64,000 nucleotides of DNA from Bilophila sp964369665 (GCA_964369665.1 CAYJFS010000001.1:392292-456291), one strand, 5' to 3'. Counted from the first letter of the stretch, positions 29,180 to 39,010 are shown. Numbers and translations: made by a program. The notes: generated from the sequence alone by a model not told the origin.

Positions 29180-29881
29180 ATGGATATAGCAAAAGCACCT
29201 AAACCACAAAAAGCTCCATATATCATCCAACTGCCCATTCGTATCTGGCACTGGAGCTTAGTTATTTCTATACCAGTACTTATTATTACAGGATATATTA
29301 TTGGTAAACCTTGGCATTCGTTAGATGGTGATACTACCTATCTTTTTTATATGGGTTATACTAGAATGGCACATTTTATTGCTGGATTTATTATGGCTAT
29401 AGGTATGTTTTGTCGTTTACTATATGCTTTTATTGGCAATGGTTACTCAAAACAAATTTTTATCATTCCAATATGGAAAAAAGAATGGCGGCAAAGCTTT
29501 TTACATGATATCAAATGGTACTTATTTATTGAGAGAACACCACAAACACATATGGGTCATAACCCCCTTGCACAAATTGGCATGGGTAGTTGTGTACTTC
29601 TTATTTTTCTTTTAGTTTTTACTGGTATGGGAATGTATATTATGAGCTCTGACAATCCACTTCTTGTTCATACTTTTCAATGGGTTATTGATCTTGCTTA
29701 TTGGACTGGTGGTAATGGTATTGACCTTCACAGCTGGCATCGCTTAGGTATGCTCTTTCTTATTGCATTCATTATTATACATCTCTACATGGTAATTCGA
29801 GAAGAAATTATGGGAAAAACAACCCTTGTCAGTTCCATGTTTAGTGGATTCAGACAAGTACGATCAACTAAAAACGACTAA
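29180..29881 (+). CDS. hynC: Ni/Fe-hydrogenase b-type cytochrome subunit
   Basis: A 233-aa integral membrane cytochrome b that passes electrons from the hydrogenase to the quinone pool. It shows about four membrane helices and the family pattern: LPIRIWHWSLVISIPVLIITGY at the first helix, RMAHFIAGF in the second, and HSWHRLGMLFLIAFIIIHLYMV near the end, supplying heme-ligand histidines. Such a subunit marks this as a respiratory, membrane-bound uptake hydrogenase rather than a soluble periplasmic one. The symbol follows operon position; hydC or hupC would be equivalent names. Confidence 0.9.
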   Translation: MDIAKAPKPQKAPYIIQLPIRIWHWSLVISIPVLIITGYIIGKPWHSLDGDTTYLFYMGYTRMAHFIAGFIMAIGMFCRLLYAFIGNGYSKQIFIIPIWKKEWRQSFLHDIKWYLFIERTPQTHMGHNPLAQIGMGSCVLLIFLLVFTGMGMYIMSSDNPLLVHTFQWVIDLAYWTGGNGIDLHSWHRLGMLFLIAFIIIHLYMVIREEIMGKTTLVSSMFSGFRQVRSTKND

Positions 29882-29888
29882 AATTATC

Positions 29889-30425
29889 ATGGAATCTATT
29901 GTTATCCTTGGACTTGGCAATATTCTTTATGGTGATGAAGCTTTTGGCGTCCGTGTTGCTGAACAACTTTACACACAGTATGATTTCCCTGAACATGTAG
30001 AAATTATAGATGCTGGAACACTAGGACACTCTTTACTACGTTTTGTAGAACAGGCAGATAGGCTTCTTATTTTGGACGCTGTAGATTTTAATGAACTTCC
30101 AGGTACAATCATCACTAAAAATAATGAAGAAATTCCTACATACCTTACAGCTCATAAAATGAGTTTACACCAAACAAGTTTTTCTGAAATAGTTGGTTTT
30201 GCAATCCTTCAACAACGTCTTCCTAAAGAAATGTCTCTTATAGGTATTCAACCTATGTCTTTAGATTATGGCACTTCACTAACACCTCATGTACTTAAAT
30301 CCTTAGATGAAGCAACAAATCTTGCTCTTAATCAATTAAAAAAGTGGGGAATAACTCCATATCCTACAACTATAAAAAAATTCTTTCATGATCCTAGTAT
30401 TTCTCTACAAAACTTTCAAAAATAG
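29889..30425 (+). CDS. hynD: Hydrogenase maturation endopeptidase
   Basis: A 178-aa aspartic-type protease (HyaD/HybD/HupD family) that cuts the C-terminal extension from the large subunit after nickel insertion. It begins MESIVILGLGNILYGDEAFGVR, with the metal-sensing Glu/Asp in GDEAFGVR, then IIDAGTLGHSLL and LLILDAVDF, all typical. I use ATG 29889, 7 bp after the cytochrome gene; a longer in-frame start at 29826 would overlap it. The ribosome site is weak, suggesting coupling. It completes a small-large-cyt b-protease operon. The hyp accessory genes for metal-centre assembly are not in the window. Confidence 0.93.
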   Translation: MESIVILGLGNILYGDEAFGVRVAEQLYTQYDFPEHVEIIDAGTLGHSLLRFVEQADRLLILDAVDFNELPGTIITKNNEEIPTYLTAHKMSLHQTSFSEIVGFAILQQRLPKEMSLIGIQPMSLDYGTSLTPHVLKSLDEATNLALNQLKKWGITPYPTTIKKFFHDPSISLQNFQK

Positions 30426-30568
30426 CACTGACTCTTTTTACAAAAAAAACCACATAAACATTTCATACTACAGTAAAAGGTATGATAAAGTCTTATCTCC
30501 AATAATAACCTATTTATTCCTTAAACACAGAAATGGATAAACAAACAATCTCTATAATTTTACTATAG

Positions 30569-30598
30569 TATTTATTAATTATGCTATTTATTAATTAT
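30569..30598 (+). repeat. Two 14-bp direct repeats in the promoter region of an unknown gene
   Basis: TATTTATTAATTAT occurs at 30569-30582 and again at 30585-30598, a 16-bp period, about 80 bp before the gene at 30681. The flanks contain more TTAATTAT-like elements. It could be an AT-rich regulator site or simply low complexity. Confidence 0.55.
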
Positions 30599-30680
30599 AT
30601 AAAAAATGTTAATTATTTACTATTAATTATAGCAACGGATAAGTATATATAAAAATATAATAAAAAGATATCATAATAAT

Positions 30681-31175
30681 ATGAATAGCTTTGGAGCAAC
30701 TAGCACATTAACAGATCAACCTTGCAATACAGGCAAGGTAGTAGAAAATTTTTCTACCTTATTAAACGAACTAGACTTTTCTCAACAACTAAAAATTCTT
30801 AATATAGGAAAACTCAATATTAGAAAAAAAAATCTGGCTTATCAAGATATGCTTGCTCTTTCTATAGTTTTGTGGAGACTTGCTTTACAAAGTACATTTC
30901 CTTCAGATTATGAACACATATTTGAGCTATATCTCACAAAACGTCGTGAGCAAGCTATAAGCAAAAAAGAACAAGTAAAACAATTACGTTTTCAACTCAT
31001 AATTCGTGCATATGTAGATTTACTTGAAACACAAGGTAACAGTAATTTTACAGAAATTAGCTCATACCTTATAAAAAAAATAAAACCATCATCTTCTAAC
31101 TATGAATCTATTCGCCTCAAGCTTGCTCTTTCTATTAGAAATATATATAGTTTCTTTTTCCAAAGACTTATCTAA
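30681..31175 (+). CDS. Unknown protein, helical and lysine-rich
   Basis: I do not recognise this 164-aa protein. It has no signal peptide or membrane segment and reads as largely alpha-helical, with a basic middle part (KRREQAISKKEQVKQLRFQL, about 93-112) and a C-terminal amphipathic stretch. The start at 30681 lacks an obvious ribosome site; ATG at that place is the first in frame. Ten bases separate its stop from a GT4 glycosyltransferase on the same strand, so the two are probably co-transcribed. I can offer no function beyond that link. Confidence 0.6.
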   Translation: MNSFGATSTLTDQPCNTGKVVENFSTLLNELDFSQQLKILNIGKLNIRKKNLAYQDMLALSIVLWRLALQSTFPSDYEHIFELYLTKRREQAISKKEQVKQLRFQLIIRAYVDLLETQGNSNFTEISSYLIKKIKPSSSNYESIRLKLALSIRNIYSFFFQRLI

Positions 31176-31184
31176 ATTTAATTT

Positions 31185-32252
31185 ATGCGTATTATCACTA
31201 TAACCTCCTCTACAAACCGTAGTGGTGGAACAAGACAAGCAATATACCAGAGTAAACAGTTTGCACTATGTGGGCATGACATAACTTTATGCCTTCCTCA
31301 TGACTCATCCTTTTGGGAACTCCCAAAAGATAAGCAAGAAAAATTTTGGATCCCACTTCCTAAAAAGCCTTCACAGCAAAAACTGTTTATAGAAGAACTG
31401 TTTTCTTCTAACGAGCCTACGATTATCCATGCCTTTCATAATAAGGCAATTAAGCGTATTGCCTGGTGGGGTCTTTCATGGTTAAACAAAAAAAAAGTAA
31501 AATGTGTTGCACACAGAGGTGTAATCTACCGTCCAAGGAATCCTCTTCCATACCTTTCACCTGCAATAAAAGCTTTTATTGTCAATTCTCAGGCATGTAC
31601 AAAGGCGCTTGCATGGCACTGTCCTAAAGCTAAAATACATATTATACCAAACGGAATTCCAAAAGCTCGTATCACTCCAACAATAGATAAGACGACAGCT
31701 CTGAAAAAAATAGGCTTTTCTCACATGCCAACAATTCTTTTTGGTTTTGTCGGTAATAATAAACCAGAAAAAGGTTTTGAATTGCTCATTAATGCTTTTA
31801 AGTTAGCTAACATCCCAGGAGCAAAGATTCTAACCCTTGGTATAAAAACAGAACTATGGATATCTACATATGAAAAACTTGGTATACAAAACCTTATACA
31901 TGACCTAGGGTATGTAGAACACATTGCAGACTATTTACAACTTTGTGATGTGTTTGTTTTACCATCAAAAAAAGAATCGGCACCAAATACATTAATTGAA
32001 GCTATATGTATGGGACTACCTGTTGTAGCAACAAATGTTGGTGGCGTACCAGAACTTGCCAAAGATAGTGGCATACTTGTACCAAGTAACGATATACAAG
32101 CTCTTGCTCATGCTCTTATTTACATGTCAAAATATCCTGAAAAACGCAAACAGTGGGAACAAAAAAATTATTCATTATGTAAAAACTTTTCTATTATTTC
32201 CCGCTGTAATACTCTTGAAAGTATCTATCAATCTATTATAGATACAAAGTAA
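31185..32252 (+). CDS. Glycosyltransferase family 4 protein
   Basis: A 355-aa GT-B glycosyltransferase. The N-terminal domain begins MRIITITSSTNRSGGTRQAI, and the second half has PTILFGFVGNNKPEKGFELLI and the donor-binding segment LPSKKESAPNTLIEAICMGLPVVATNVGGVPEL, a clear GT4 signature (E-x7-E). A hydrophobic patch YLSPAIKAFIVNS may help membrane association. Substrates are unknown. It follows an unrecognised gene by 10 bp; a general role in envelope glycan or LPS core assembly is inferred. Confidence 0.88.
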   Translation: MRIITITSSTNRSGGTRQAIYQSKQFALCGHDITLCLPHDSSFWELPKDKQEKFWIPLPKKPSQQKLFIEELFSSNEPTIIHAFHNKAIKRIAWWGLSWLNKKKVKCVAHRGVIYRPRNPLPYLSPAIKAFIVNSQACTKALAWHCPKAKIHIIPNGIPKARITPTIDKTTALKKIGFSHMPTILFGFVGNNKPEKGFELLINAFKLANIPGAKILTLGIKTELWISTYEKLGIQNLIHDLGYVEHIADYLQLCDVFVLPSKKESAPNTLIEAICMGLPVVATNVGGVPELAKDSGILVPSNDIQALAHALIYMSKYPEKRKQWEQKNYSLCKNFSIISRCNTLESIYQSIIDTK

Positions 32253-32778
32253 ACATAGATTAATACACAAAAACACACTTGTTTTATTATTACCTTCAAT
32301 TGTCTTTTTTATTATTAAAGATAATAACAAAAAACTATTCAATATGTTATGAACATAAATGATACCCATAAAATCTTCATTACAAAAACATAACCTATAA
32401 TTATTACCTTATATCTCAAGAATATAACCAATTATATTCTTCTCTAAAAGAAAACATGATGGTTCCTTTAGTACAAAATATAAGAATGCTATATAATTCA
32501 AAATAACATCATAACAATGTTAACTATTTAGATAGTATTGAATGTAAAAAATAGTTATACTACAAAAAAAATCACCATTATTAGTTTTAATAACATACGT
32601 ATTATACCATTTGTATCCAGTGATAGAAAAATAGTATTTTTTCTAAAAACTCGATAAACTGTATATTAAGAATTAAGTATAAAATTATTAAAACTTATTA
32701 TGCATAATCTATTATCTACTATGAACAATAGCAACTTTGTCTACTGTAATTACCTGTATGATATACATTTATATATAG
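32253..32778. other. Gene-free AT-rich gap between convergent genes
   Basis: About 525 bp between the 3' ends of the glycosyltransferase and ispDF. There is no coding frame, RNA gene or strong GC hairpin that I can support. It consists of A/T runs and short, imperfect repeats. Confidence 0.5.
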
Positions 32779-34002
32779 TTACTGTAAAAACTGTGAAGCT
32801 GTTACAACAACCACTGCTTTAATCCCCTTACATTCACCTGTAAAGCCAAGTCTTTCTTCTGTTGTTGCTTTTACATTGACATGACGGTGTTCCATATTCA
32901 ATAAACTTGTAATATTTTTTCTAATGGCTGAACGATATGGACTCACTTTTGGAATCTGAGCAATAATAGTAATATCTATATGAATAAGTTTTACATGTGC
33001 TTTATGAACCTTATCTAAAACTATGTCTAGTAATACACTTGAGTTAATAGCTTCATAGCTTTTATCTGTATCAGGAAAATGTTGCCCTATATCACCTTCT
33101 CCAATACATCCCAGTAATGCATCCATTAATGCATGTATTACAACATCTCCATCTGAATGTGCTAAGACCTCTGGAGCCTCTATTATAGGTACACCACCAA
33201 GCTTCATAACTCTTGCTGCTTGTGTTCCACCATCTTTGTTTTCTGTAGAGTACCTATGTACATCGTAACCATAGCCAACTATAGGTATATTACTTTTTTC
33301 TTTACTTAACATCTTTAAGTCTTCAGCATAGGTTATTTTAATATTCCCTATTTCTCCTTCTACAATATGAACACTGTGTCCACACTTCTCAAGTAGTGAA
33401 GAATCATCTGTTACAACCCAATGCTCTTTTTCTGCTTTTATATGGCTTTCAAGCAATACTAGTTTTTGAAAACCTTGTGGTGTTTGTACAGATAACAAAT
33501 GTTCTCTATCAGGTGTATACTCTACTTTCTCTTGATTTACATATTTAATAGTGTCCGTAACAGGGATACCAGGTATAACAGAACTTATTCCTGACTTTAA
33601 CTTATGAATGACCCTATCTATAAGTGATAAAGAGACAAACGGACGAGCAGCATCATGCACAAGTACATGTGTACACTCTTTAGGAAGGTGTAAAAGACCA
33701 TTTTTTACAGAGTGCTGACGTAATACTCCCCCACTAGCAACTCTATGTGGTATTTTAAAACCATATTTTTTTACTAAAGATGTAAAAGCTTCTTCTTCAG
33801 AGTTTTTTACATCCACTGGAAAAACAATAACAATACCACAAACTTTAGAGCAAGAAGAAAATTGTATAAAAGATTTCCAATATAATGGTTCACCACAATA
33901 CGTAAAAAACTGTTTAGCTACACCACCTGAAGCCTGTAATAGACGGCTACCCTTTCCAGCTGCTAAAATTATAGCCCATAAATTCATATCATCATTGTTC
34001 AT
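32779..34002 (-). CDS. ispDF: Bifunctional IspD/IspF enzyme
   Basis: Fusion of 2-C-methyl-D-erythritol 4-phosphate cytidylyltransferase and MECDP synthase, catalysing two non-consecutive MEP steps. It is 407 aa. The IspD part (1-232) has AIILAAGKGSRL near residues 10-21 and HVLVHDAARPFVS at 112-124. The IspF part (about 239-407) has GYGYDVHR with metal ligands D247/H249, LAHSDGDVVIHALMDALLG, and a C-terminal KATTEERLGFTGECKGIKAVV. The linker is minimal. Such fusions are known in delta/epsilonproteobacteria. The ATG has AAGAGAG upstream. Confidence 0.95.
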   Translation of the reverse strand: MNNDDMNLWAIILAAGKGSRLLQASGGVAKQFFTYCGEPLYWKSFIQFSSCSKVCGIVIVFPVDVKNSEEEAFTSLVKKYGFKIPHRVASGGVLRQHSVKNGLLHLPKECTHVLVHDAARPFVSLSLIDRVIHKLKSGISSVIPGIPVTDTIKYVNQEKVEYTPDREHLLSVQTPQGFQKLVLLESHIKAEKEHWVVTDDSSLLEKCGHSVHIVEGEIGNIKITYAEDLKMLSKEKSNIPIVGYGYDVHRYSTENKDGGTQAARVMKLGGVPIIEAPEVLAHSDGDVVIHALMDALLGCIGEGDIGQHFPDTDKSYEAINSSVLLDIVLDKVHKAHVKLIHIDITIIAQIPKVSPYRSAIRKNITSLLNMEHRHVNVKATTEERLGFTGECKGIKAVVVVTASQFLQ

Positions 34003-34123
34003 ACTATGTTCTCTCTTAATAAATGAAATAACATACCTTTAATTATAAAGGTATTCATTATAACTTTTGCTAACTAGTTAATAACAAACAATAAACACAG
34101 TAAAAAACTCTATAAAAAATAAA

Positions 34124-34479
34124 GAGCCAGGTTGTAAGCCGGGTTCTGTTTCCTTAAATAAGGCGACTGTCATTCTTCTAGGAATATGGTTACCCATATT
34201 CTCAAGCAACCTACCCAGGAATTAAAAGGTCGGGCAAACCTAACATTCCTCTATTTGGTCTTGCTTCAAGTGGGGCTTGCATAGCTCATCATATCACTAT
34301 AATGACTGGTGGGCTCTTACTCCACCGTTTCACCCTTACCACAAGTGGCGGTTTACTTTCTGTTGCGCTTTCCAAAGATCACTCTCTCTGGGTGTTACCC
34401 AGCACTCTGCCCTACGAAGCCCGGACTTTCCTCCCCATGAAACATGCACTGTATCATGCAGCGACAGTCCACCTGACTC
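34124..34479 (-). ncRNA. rnpB: RNase P RNA
   Basis: Catalytic RNA of RNase P, which removes 5' leaders from tRNA precursors. On the minus strand it begins GAGTCAGGTGGACTGTC (34479 downward) and contains the universal GGGGAGGAAAGTCCGGGC block, then GCAACAGAAAG and the late CCGGCTTACA block near the 3' end. P1 is formed by GAGTCAGGT (34479-34471) with ACCTGGCTC (34132-34124). About 356 nt, bacterial type A. It lies 22 bp downstream of a protein gene on the same strand. Ends are set by P1 and may be off by a few bases. Confidence 0.96.
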
Positions 34480-34501
34480 AATGTTTTTATATACTTTTCA
34501 A

Positions 34502-35299
34502 TTATTCGTTTATAAGCTCTTCTACTTTCTGAGAGTTATCTTCTGTATCATTTATCTTCTGTTGAAATCTATCTTTTTCACTAAAGTGCTCACTCCAATA
34601 AACAAGCCTTTGACAATTAGGACAATTAAATATTTTATCTCCTCCCTGTAACTCTATATATGTTTGTGGAGGAACAACTATATGACAACCACCACAAACA
34701 CCATTTGTCACAGGAACAATAACAGGATGTGCTAAACGACGTCGTATAAACTCATATCTTTCTAAAACAGGCCAAGGTATTTCTTTTGTATTTAATATAC
34801 GAGTTTTTTCTAACTCTGCTAGTCTATTCTGTGCATTTTGCATATAGTCATCAAGGCCTGCCTGCTTTTGAGCAAGTTCATCTTTTAAAGATGCCCATAA
34901 TTTTTCTATCTCTATAAGAGTATTTTCTTGTAACTGCTTTTCATCAAGTAGTGCATTTTTTTCTTCTTCACGGTTTCTATTTAAGCGCTCCATATTATCC
35001 ATCTCTCGAGCCATTGCTTGATATTCTCGAGAATTAGAGACTTGCATTAATTTACCTTTACTTTTCTTAATTCTACCTTCGTCACCTTCGATTTCTTGAT
35101 GAATACGTTTTTCTTGCTCTTTAAGATGCTCAAGCTTTTCAAAAATAATATCTCTTTGGCTATTAGCGGATTCAAAACGAGAAGCAAGATTTTCTAATTC
35201 TTGTGGAGCTTGCTTCAACTCTTCTTCCACAATATAAATAGCATCATCTACTCTCTGAAGTGATACTAATTGATAAATTTGATTAAGGTACAAACTCAC
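34502..35299 (-). CDS. Coiled-coil zinc-ribbon protein (COG1579-like)
   Basis: A 265-aa protein with a long coiled coil (about residues 20-170; heptad-rich with many E/K/L/Q) followed by a C4 zinc ribbon whose cysteines are C202, C205, C226 and C229 (VCGGCH and CPNCQ). Proteins of this type are widespread; a function in nucleic-acid binding or secretion has been suggested but is not settled. The start is GTG, supported by AGGAG 7 nt upstream. It sits after the Nif3-like gene by 40 bp and directly before rnpB, a common arrangement. Confidence 0.85.
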   Translation of the reverse strand: MSLYLNQIYQLVSLQRVDDAIYIVEEELKQAPQELENLASRFESANSQRDIIFEKLEHLKEQEKRIHQEIEGDEGRIKKSKGKLMQVSNSREYQAMAREMDNMERLNRNREEEKNALLDEKQLQENTLIEIEKLWASLKDELAQKQAGLDDYMQNAQNRLAELEKTRILNTKEIPWPVLERYEFIRRRLAHPVIVPVTNGVCGGCHIVVPPQTYIELQGGDKIFNCPNCQRLVYWSEHFSEKDRFQQKINDTEDNSQKVEELINE

Positions 35300-35339
35300 A
35301 AATTACTCCTGCAACTCTTTTTGCCATATCTTAGGCTTC

Positions 35340-36131
35340 TTAATGAGTTGTATAAAATGGGTGAAAAGGATCATGTGCAGAAATAAAAATTACAGTTACA
35401 CCTGAAAGAATATTCTGCAAATATTTAGCCATACGATGCATCATTTCCTCTTCAAGACAAAAATGTCCTACGTCTATTATTGGCAAAGATAGCTCTAAAG
35501 CCTGATGATAACGCACATCACCAGTAATAAAGACATCTGCATTTTGATTTGCAGCATGTACTGCATATGCTGCACCAGCACCAGGACAAAAAGCTACCTG
35601 ATGTATCTGTTGAGGAAGTATACCTACAAGACGTGTTACAGATGTTTTAACCCAAGGTTTAAGTAATTTTTGTAACTCATCTATAGTCATTGCAGAAGAT
35701 AATTGACCAATACGCCCAAAGCCATATGTGCCAAACGTACCCTCAGCATTGACAGGTTCAAGCACCCTATACTCACATAAATTTAGCGCTTCAGCAAGCC
35801 ATGATGCTGGACCATCAAGATTAGCATCTAAAGAGGTATGTGCTGCATAAAGTGAAACATTAGCACTAAGCAACAGTGTTAATGATCTATGATAGTAATC
35901 AAGTTCAGCTGGTAAGCGTGGCTTTAATACTAAAGGGTGGTGAGAAAGAATCATCTCTGCCCCATAATCTAGAGCCTTTTGTAAAGAGCATGGTGTGGGA
36001 TCTAAACATACAGCTAAACAAGAAATCTCTTCTTTTGTAGAAGCAACCTGTACACCTGACATATCCCATTCTGCAGCAACGGCTAGTGGTGCAATTCTCT
36101 CTATCACTTGAATAATATCATTAAACTTCAT
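35340..36131 (-). CDS. Nif3-like dinuclear metal centre protein
   Basis: A 263-aa member of the Nif3/YbgI (DUF34) family, toroidal hexamers with a two-metal site; biochemical function is unresolved (GTP cyclohydrolase I type 2 has been suggested). Metal-ligand segments are ILSHHPLV in the N-terminal half and DVGHFCLEEEMM near the C-terminus; ITGDVRYHQ is also conserved. Length is normal. It lies 40 bp upstream of the zinc-ribbon gene on the same strand, a known genomic association. Confidence 0.88.
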   Translation of the reverse strand: MKFNDIIQVIERIAPLAVAAEWDMSGVQVASTKEEISCLAVCLDPTPCSLQKALDYGAEMILSHHPLVLKPRLPAELDYYHRSLTLLLSANVSLYAAHTSLDANLDGPASWLAEALNLCEYRVLEPVNAEGTFGTYGFGRIGQLSSAMTIDELQKLLKPWVKTSVTRLVGILPQQIHQVAFCPGAGAAYAVHAANQNADVFITGDVRYHQALELSLPIIDVGHFCLEEEMMHRMAKYLQNILSGVTVIFISAHDPFHPFYTTH

Positions 36132-36244
36132 ACTATAAAAATACTAACTCATAACCTACTTTAAAACAACATAGTTAAATATTTTATTTATGTTTTAAAT
36201 TTATGAACGTCAAGATAAAACCCTTTTCTTTTATCACTTCCTAC

Positions 36245-37075
36245 CTAGTGCATATATTTATTATTACGTAAAAATTGAATAGCATTCTCAAAAAGACAAG
36301 TACCTAAGAGATGATGCTCACCACGTGTCCATCCAGGATGATTAGTTATATGATGAAAAGCCTCTGGGTGGGGCATTAAGCCAAGTATTCTTCCAGAAAA
36401 ATTTGTCAAACCAGCTATAGCTAAAGGAGAACCATTAGGATTATATGGATATGTTTGTGTAGGTTCTTCTGTTATAGGATCAGCATATTGAAAAACAACA
36501 AGCTCTTCATCTACCAAATGCTGTAGTAGCTGTGTATTTTTAATAACAAGCTTACCTTCACCATGCCTAACAGGCATAGTAAGCAAGGTTTTTTCAGATA
36601 AACCCTGTGTAAAAACACAAGGGCTTTTTGTGTTTACTTTTAAATGAACCCATCTATCTTCATAGCGTGCGGAATCATTATGTGTTAAAGAAACCTGTTG
36701 CTCAAAATATTTTCCATCAACTGCAGGTAATAAGCCTAACTTTACAAGCAACTGAAAACCATTACAAATACCTAGTACTAATCCACCATTACTAACAAAA
36801 GACTCTATCTTCTTTAAAAGTAACTGGCCATTTCCATCATGGAGATATTTCCACCGCTGTGCAGCAGCATGTGCAGCACCCAAATCATCACCATCTAAAA
36901 AACCTCCAGGAAAGACAAGAAACTGGTAATCAGAAATAAGAGTTTTTGTTGTTACAATATCTGAAAAATGAACAATATTTACCTGATCAGCACCAGCAAG
37001 TTTTGCCGTATATGCCGTCTCATTATGAGAATTGGTTCCATACCCAGTAATAACTAATACACGAATTTGACCCAT
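36245..37075 (-). CDS. purQ: Phosphoribosylformylglycinamidine synthase, glutaminase subunit (PurQ-like)
   Basis: Class I glutamine amidotransferase that supplies ammonia to FGAM synthase in purine synthesis. It is 276 aa from ATG 37075, which starts the canonical MGQIRVLVITGYG; an extension to 37141 is unlike the family. The nucleophile is C104 in LGICNGFQLL, and the His/Glu partners are in GLMPHPEAF. FPGGFLDGDDLGAAHA is also diagnostic. The ammonia-acceptor subunit PurL is not in the window. The family also contains PurL-like glutaminase domains, so the name is good rather than certain. Confidence 0.85.
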   Translation of the reverse strand: MGQIRVLVITGYGTNSHNETAYTAKLAGADQVNIVHFSDIVTTKTLISDYQFLVFPGGFLDGDDLGAAHAAAQRWKYLHDGNGQLLLKKIESFVSNGGLVLGICNGFQLLVKLGLLPAVDGKYFEQQVSLTHNDSARYEDRWVHLKVNTKSPCVFTQGLSEKTLLTMPVRHGEGKLVIKNTQLLQHLVDEELVVFQYADPITEEPTQTYPYNPNGSPLAIAGLTNFSGRILGLMPHPEAFHHITNHPGWTRGEHHLLGTCLFENAIQFLRNNKYMH

Positions 37076-37337
37076 AATATTATCCAAAAAGCTATCTATA
37101 AATAAACTATTAATTTTAGTCTGACAAAAAAATTCAGTCAATGTCTATTACATAATGTTAAGACTAAATATAGACTATATGTCCATCATAATCCATAAAA
37201 AAGAAAAAGAATACATAAATTTTTTATTTTCTCTTACTATCATATTTACTCTTTTTAGGTTATGCAGTTATAGCAATATTTCTTACTATCATTAAGATTT
37301 ATATAAAAAGTATTTTTAAGTTAGGAATTTTTAAATC

Positions 37338-38996
37338 ATGAAAACGAAGTTTATCTTCATTACTGGTGGAGTGTTATCATCTCTAGGTAAAGGCCTCTCA
37401 GCAGCCTCTATAGGTGCACTTTTAAGAGCTCGTGGTTTTACTGTTACTATCCAAAAACTTGATCCTTATATTAATATAGATCCAGGAACAATGAATCCAT
37501 ATCAACATGGTGAAGTTTATGTCACTGATGATGGTGCGGAAACTGATCTTGATCTTGGACATTACGAACGTTTTCTTAATACAGCTCTTTCACAAAAAAA
37601 CAATGCTACATCTGGTGCTATTTTTTACAAAGTAATTACTAAAGAGCGCCGTGGCGACTATCTTGGTGCTACTGTACAGTTCATTCCACATATTACAGAC
37701 GAAATTAAATCAGCAATACTAAACCTAGCAGAAACAAGCTCTACATCTGAAGCACCAGATATTGCTATTATAGAAATAGGTGGAACTGTTGGAGATATTG
37801 AAGGCCTCCCTTTCTTTGAAGCCATTAGACAACTTAAAATAGATCTAGGTAGCAAAAATTGTCTCTATATTCACCTTACACTTGTACCATACCTTATTAC
37901 AGCAGGTGAACATAAAACAAAACCTACCCAACATAGTGTAAAGGAACTTCGATCTATAGGTATACAACCTAATATTATTCTTTGCCGTTGTGAGAAAGCT
38001 ATTCATGAAGATATGAAAGCCAAAATTGCTCTTTTCTGTAGTGTTGATAAGGATGCTGTTTTTTCTGTTGCAGATGTTAAAAATATTTATGAACTACCTC
38101 TTAAACTTTATGCTGAAGGCCTTGATCAAAAAATTACAACCTTACTGCATCTCCCTCAATACCAAGTAAATCTTGCACCATGGGAAAAACTTATCCATGT
38201 AATTCAACAGCCTAAGGACACAGTAACTGTTGCCATAATTGGTAAATACGTTGAATTAAAAGAAGCCTATAAAAGTTTACATGAAGCCTTAAGACATGGT
38301 GGTATTGCTAATAATATTAATGTAGAACTTTGCTATGTAAACTCTGAAGAAATTACAGCAAAAAACATACAGACTATTTTCAAGCACATTCATGGTATAC
38401 TTGTTCCAGGAGGATTTGGTTACCGTGGCATTGAGGGCAAAATAAATGCTATACGTTATTCTAGAGAAGAACATATCCCCTTTTTTGGAATTTGTCTTGG
38501 AATGCAATGTGCAGTCATTGAATTTGCACGTCATGTTGCAAACATCAAACATGCCACCTCAGAAGAGTTCAACCCAATAGCACAAGATAAAGTTATCTAT
38601 TTTATGAAAGAATGGTATGATGTTCGGAAAAAAACAATAGAACTTCGAGAAACATTAAATAATAAAGGCGGTACTATGCGTCTTGGAGCATACCCATGTA
38701 AACTTACTGAAGAAACTAAAGCTTTTGATGCATATCAAAAGGTTGTCATTGAAGAACGTCACCGCCATCGCTATGAATTTAATAATGCTTACCGAGAACA
38801 ACTTGCAAAAAACGGCTTAATTTTTAGTGGTGTTTCACCTGACGATACTCTTGTTGAAATTATTGAAGTTAATAATCATCCATGGTTTCTTGGCTGTCAA
38901 TTCCATCCAGAATTTAAATCATACCCAATGAATCCACATCCTTTATTCAAAGGGTTTATCCATGCTGCTTATGTATATAAAGAAAATAACCCATAA
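37338..38996 (+). CDS. pyrG: CTP synthase
   Basis: Makes CTP from UTP, ATP and glutamine; CTP is also the donor for CMP-KDO and for IspD. It is 552 aa. The amidoligase domain begins TKFIFITGGVLSSLGKGLSAASIG; the KLDPYINIDPGTMNPYQHGEV segment is invariant. The glutaminase domain has nucleophile C386 in GICLGMQ and HPEFKS near the C-terminus. It heads a tight plus-strand cluster: kdsA begins 14 bp later, and the cluster then runs to rapZ. This pyrG-kdsA order is shared by many Gram-negatives. TTAGGA precedes the ATG. Confidence 0.97.
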   Translation: MKTKFIFITGGVLSSLGKGLSAASIGALLRARGFTVTIQKLDPYINIDPGTMNPYQHGEVYVTDDGAETDLDLGHYERFLNTALSQKNNATSGAIFYKVITKERRGDYLGATVQFIPHITDEIKSAILNLAETSSTSEAPDIAIIEIGGTVGDIEGLPFFEAIRQLKIDLGSKNCLYIHLTLVPYLITAGEHKTKPTQHSVKELRSIGIQPNIILCRCEKAIHEDMKAKIALFCSVDKDAVFSVADVKNIYELPLKLYAEGLDQKITTLLHLPQYQVNLAPWEKLIHVIQQPKDTVTVAIIGKYVELKEAYKSLHEALRHGGIANNINVELCYVNSEEITAKNIQTIFKHIHGILVPGGFGYRGIEGKINAIRYSREEHIPFFGICLGMQCAVIEFARHVANIKHATSEEFNPIAQDKVIYFMKEWYDVRKKTIELRETLNNKGGTMRLGAYPCKLTEETKAFDAYQKVVIEERHRHRYEFNNAYREQLAKNGLIFSGVSPDDTLVEIIEVNNHPWFLGCQFHPEFKSYPMNPHPLFKGFIHAAYVYKENNP

Positions 38997-39010
38997 CAAG
39001 AACATTTATT

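Noticed and set aside
34277..34651. Open frames of 124 and 76 codons on the plus strand
   Set aside because: They lie across the RNase P RNA and the end of the zinc-ribbon gene on the opposite strand; the RNA structure explains the sequence.
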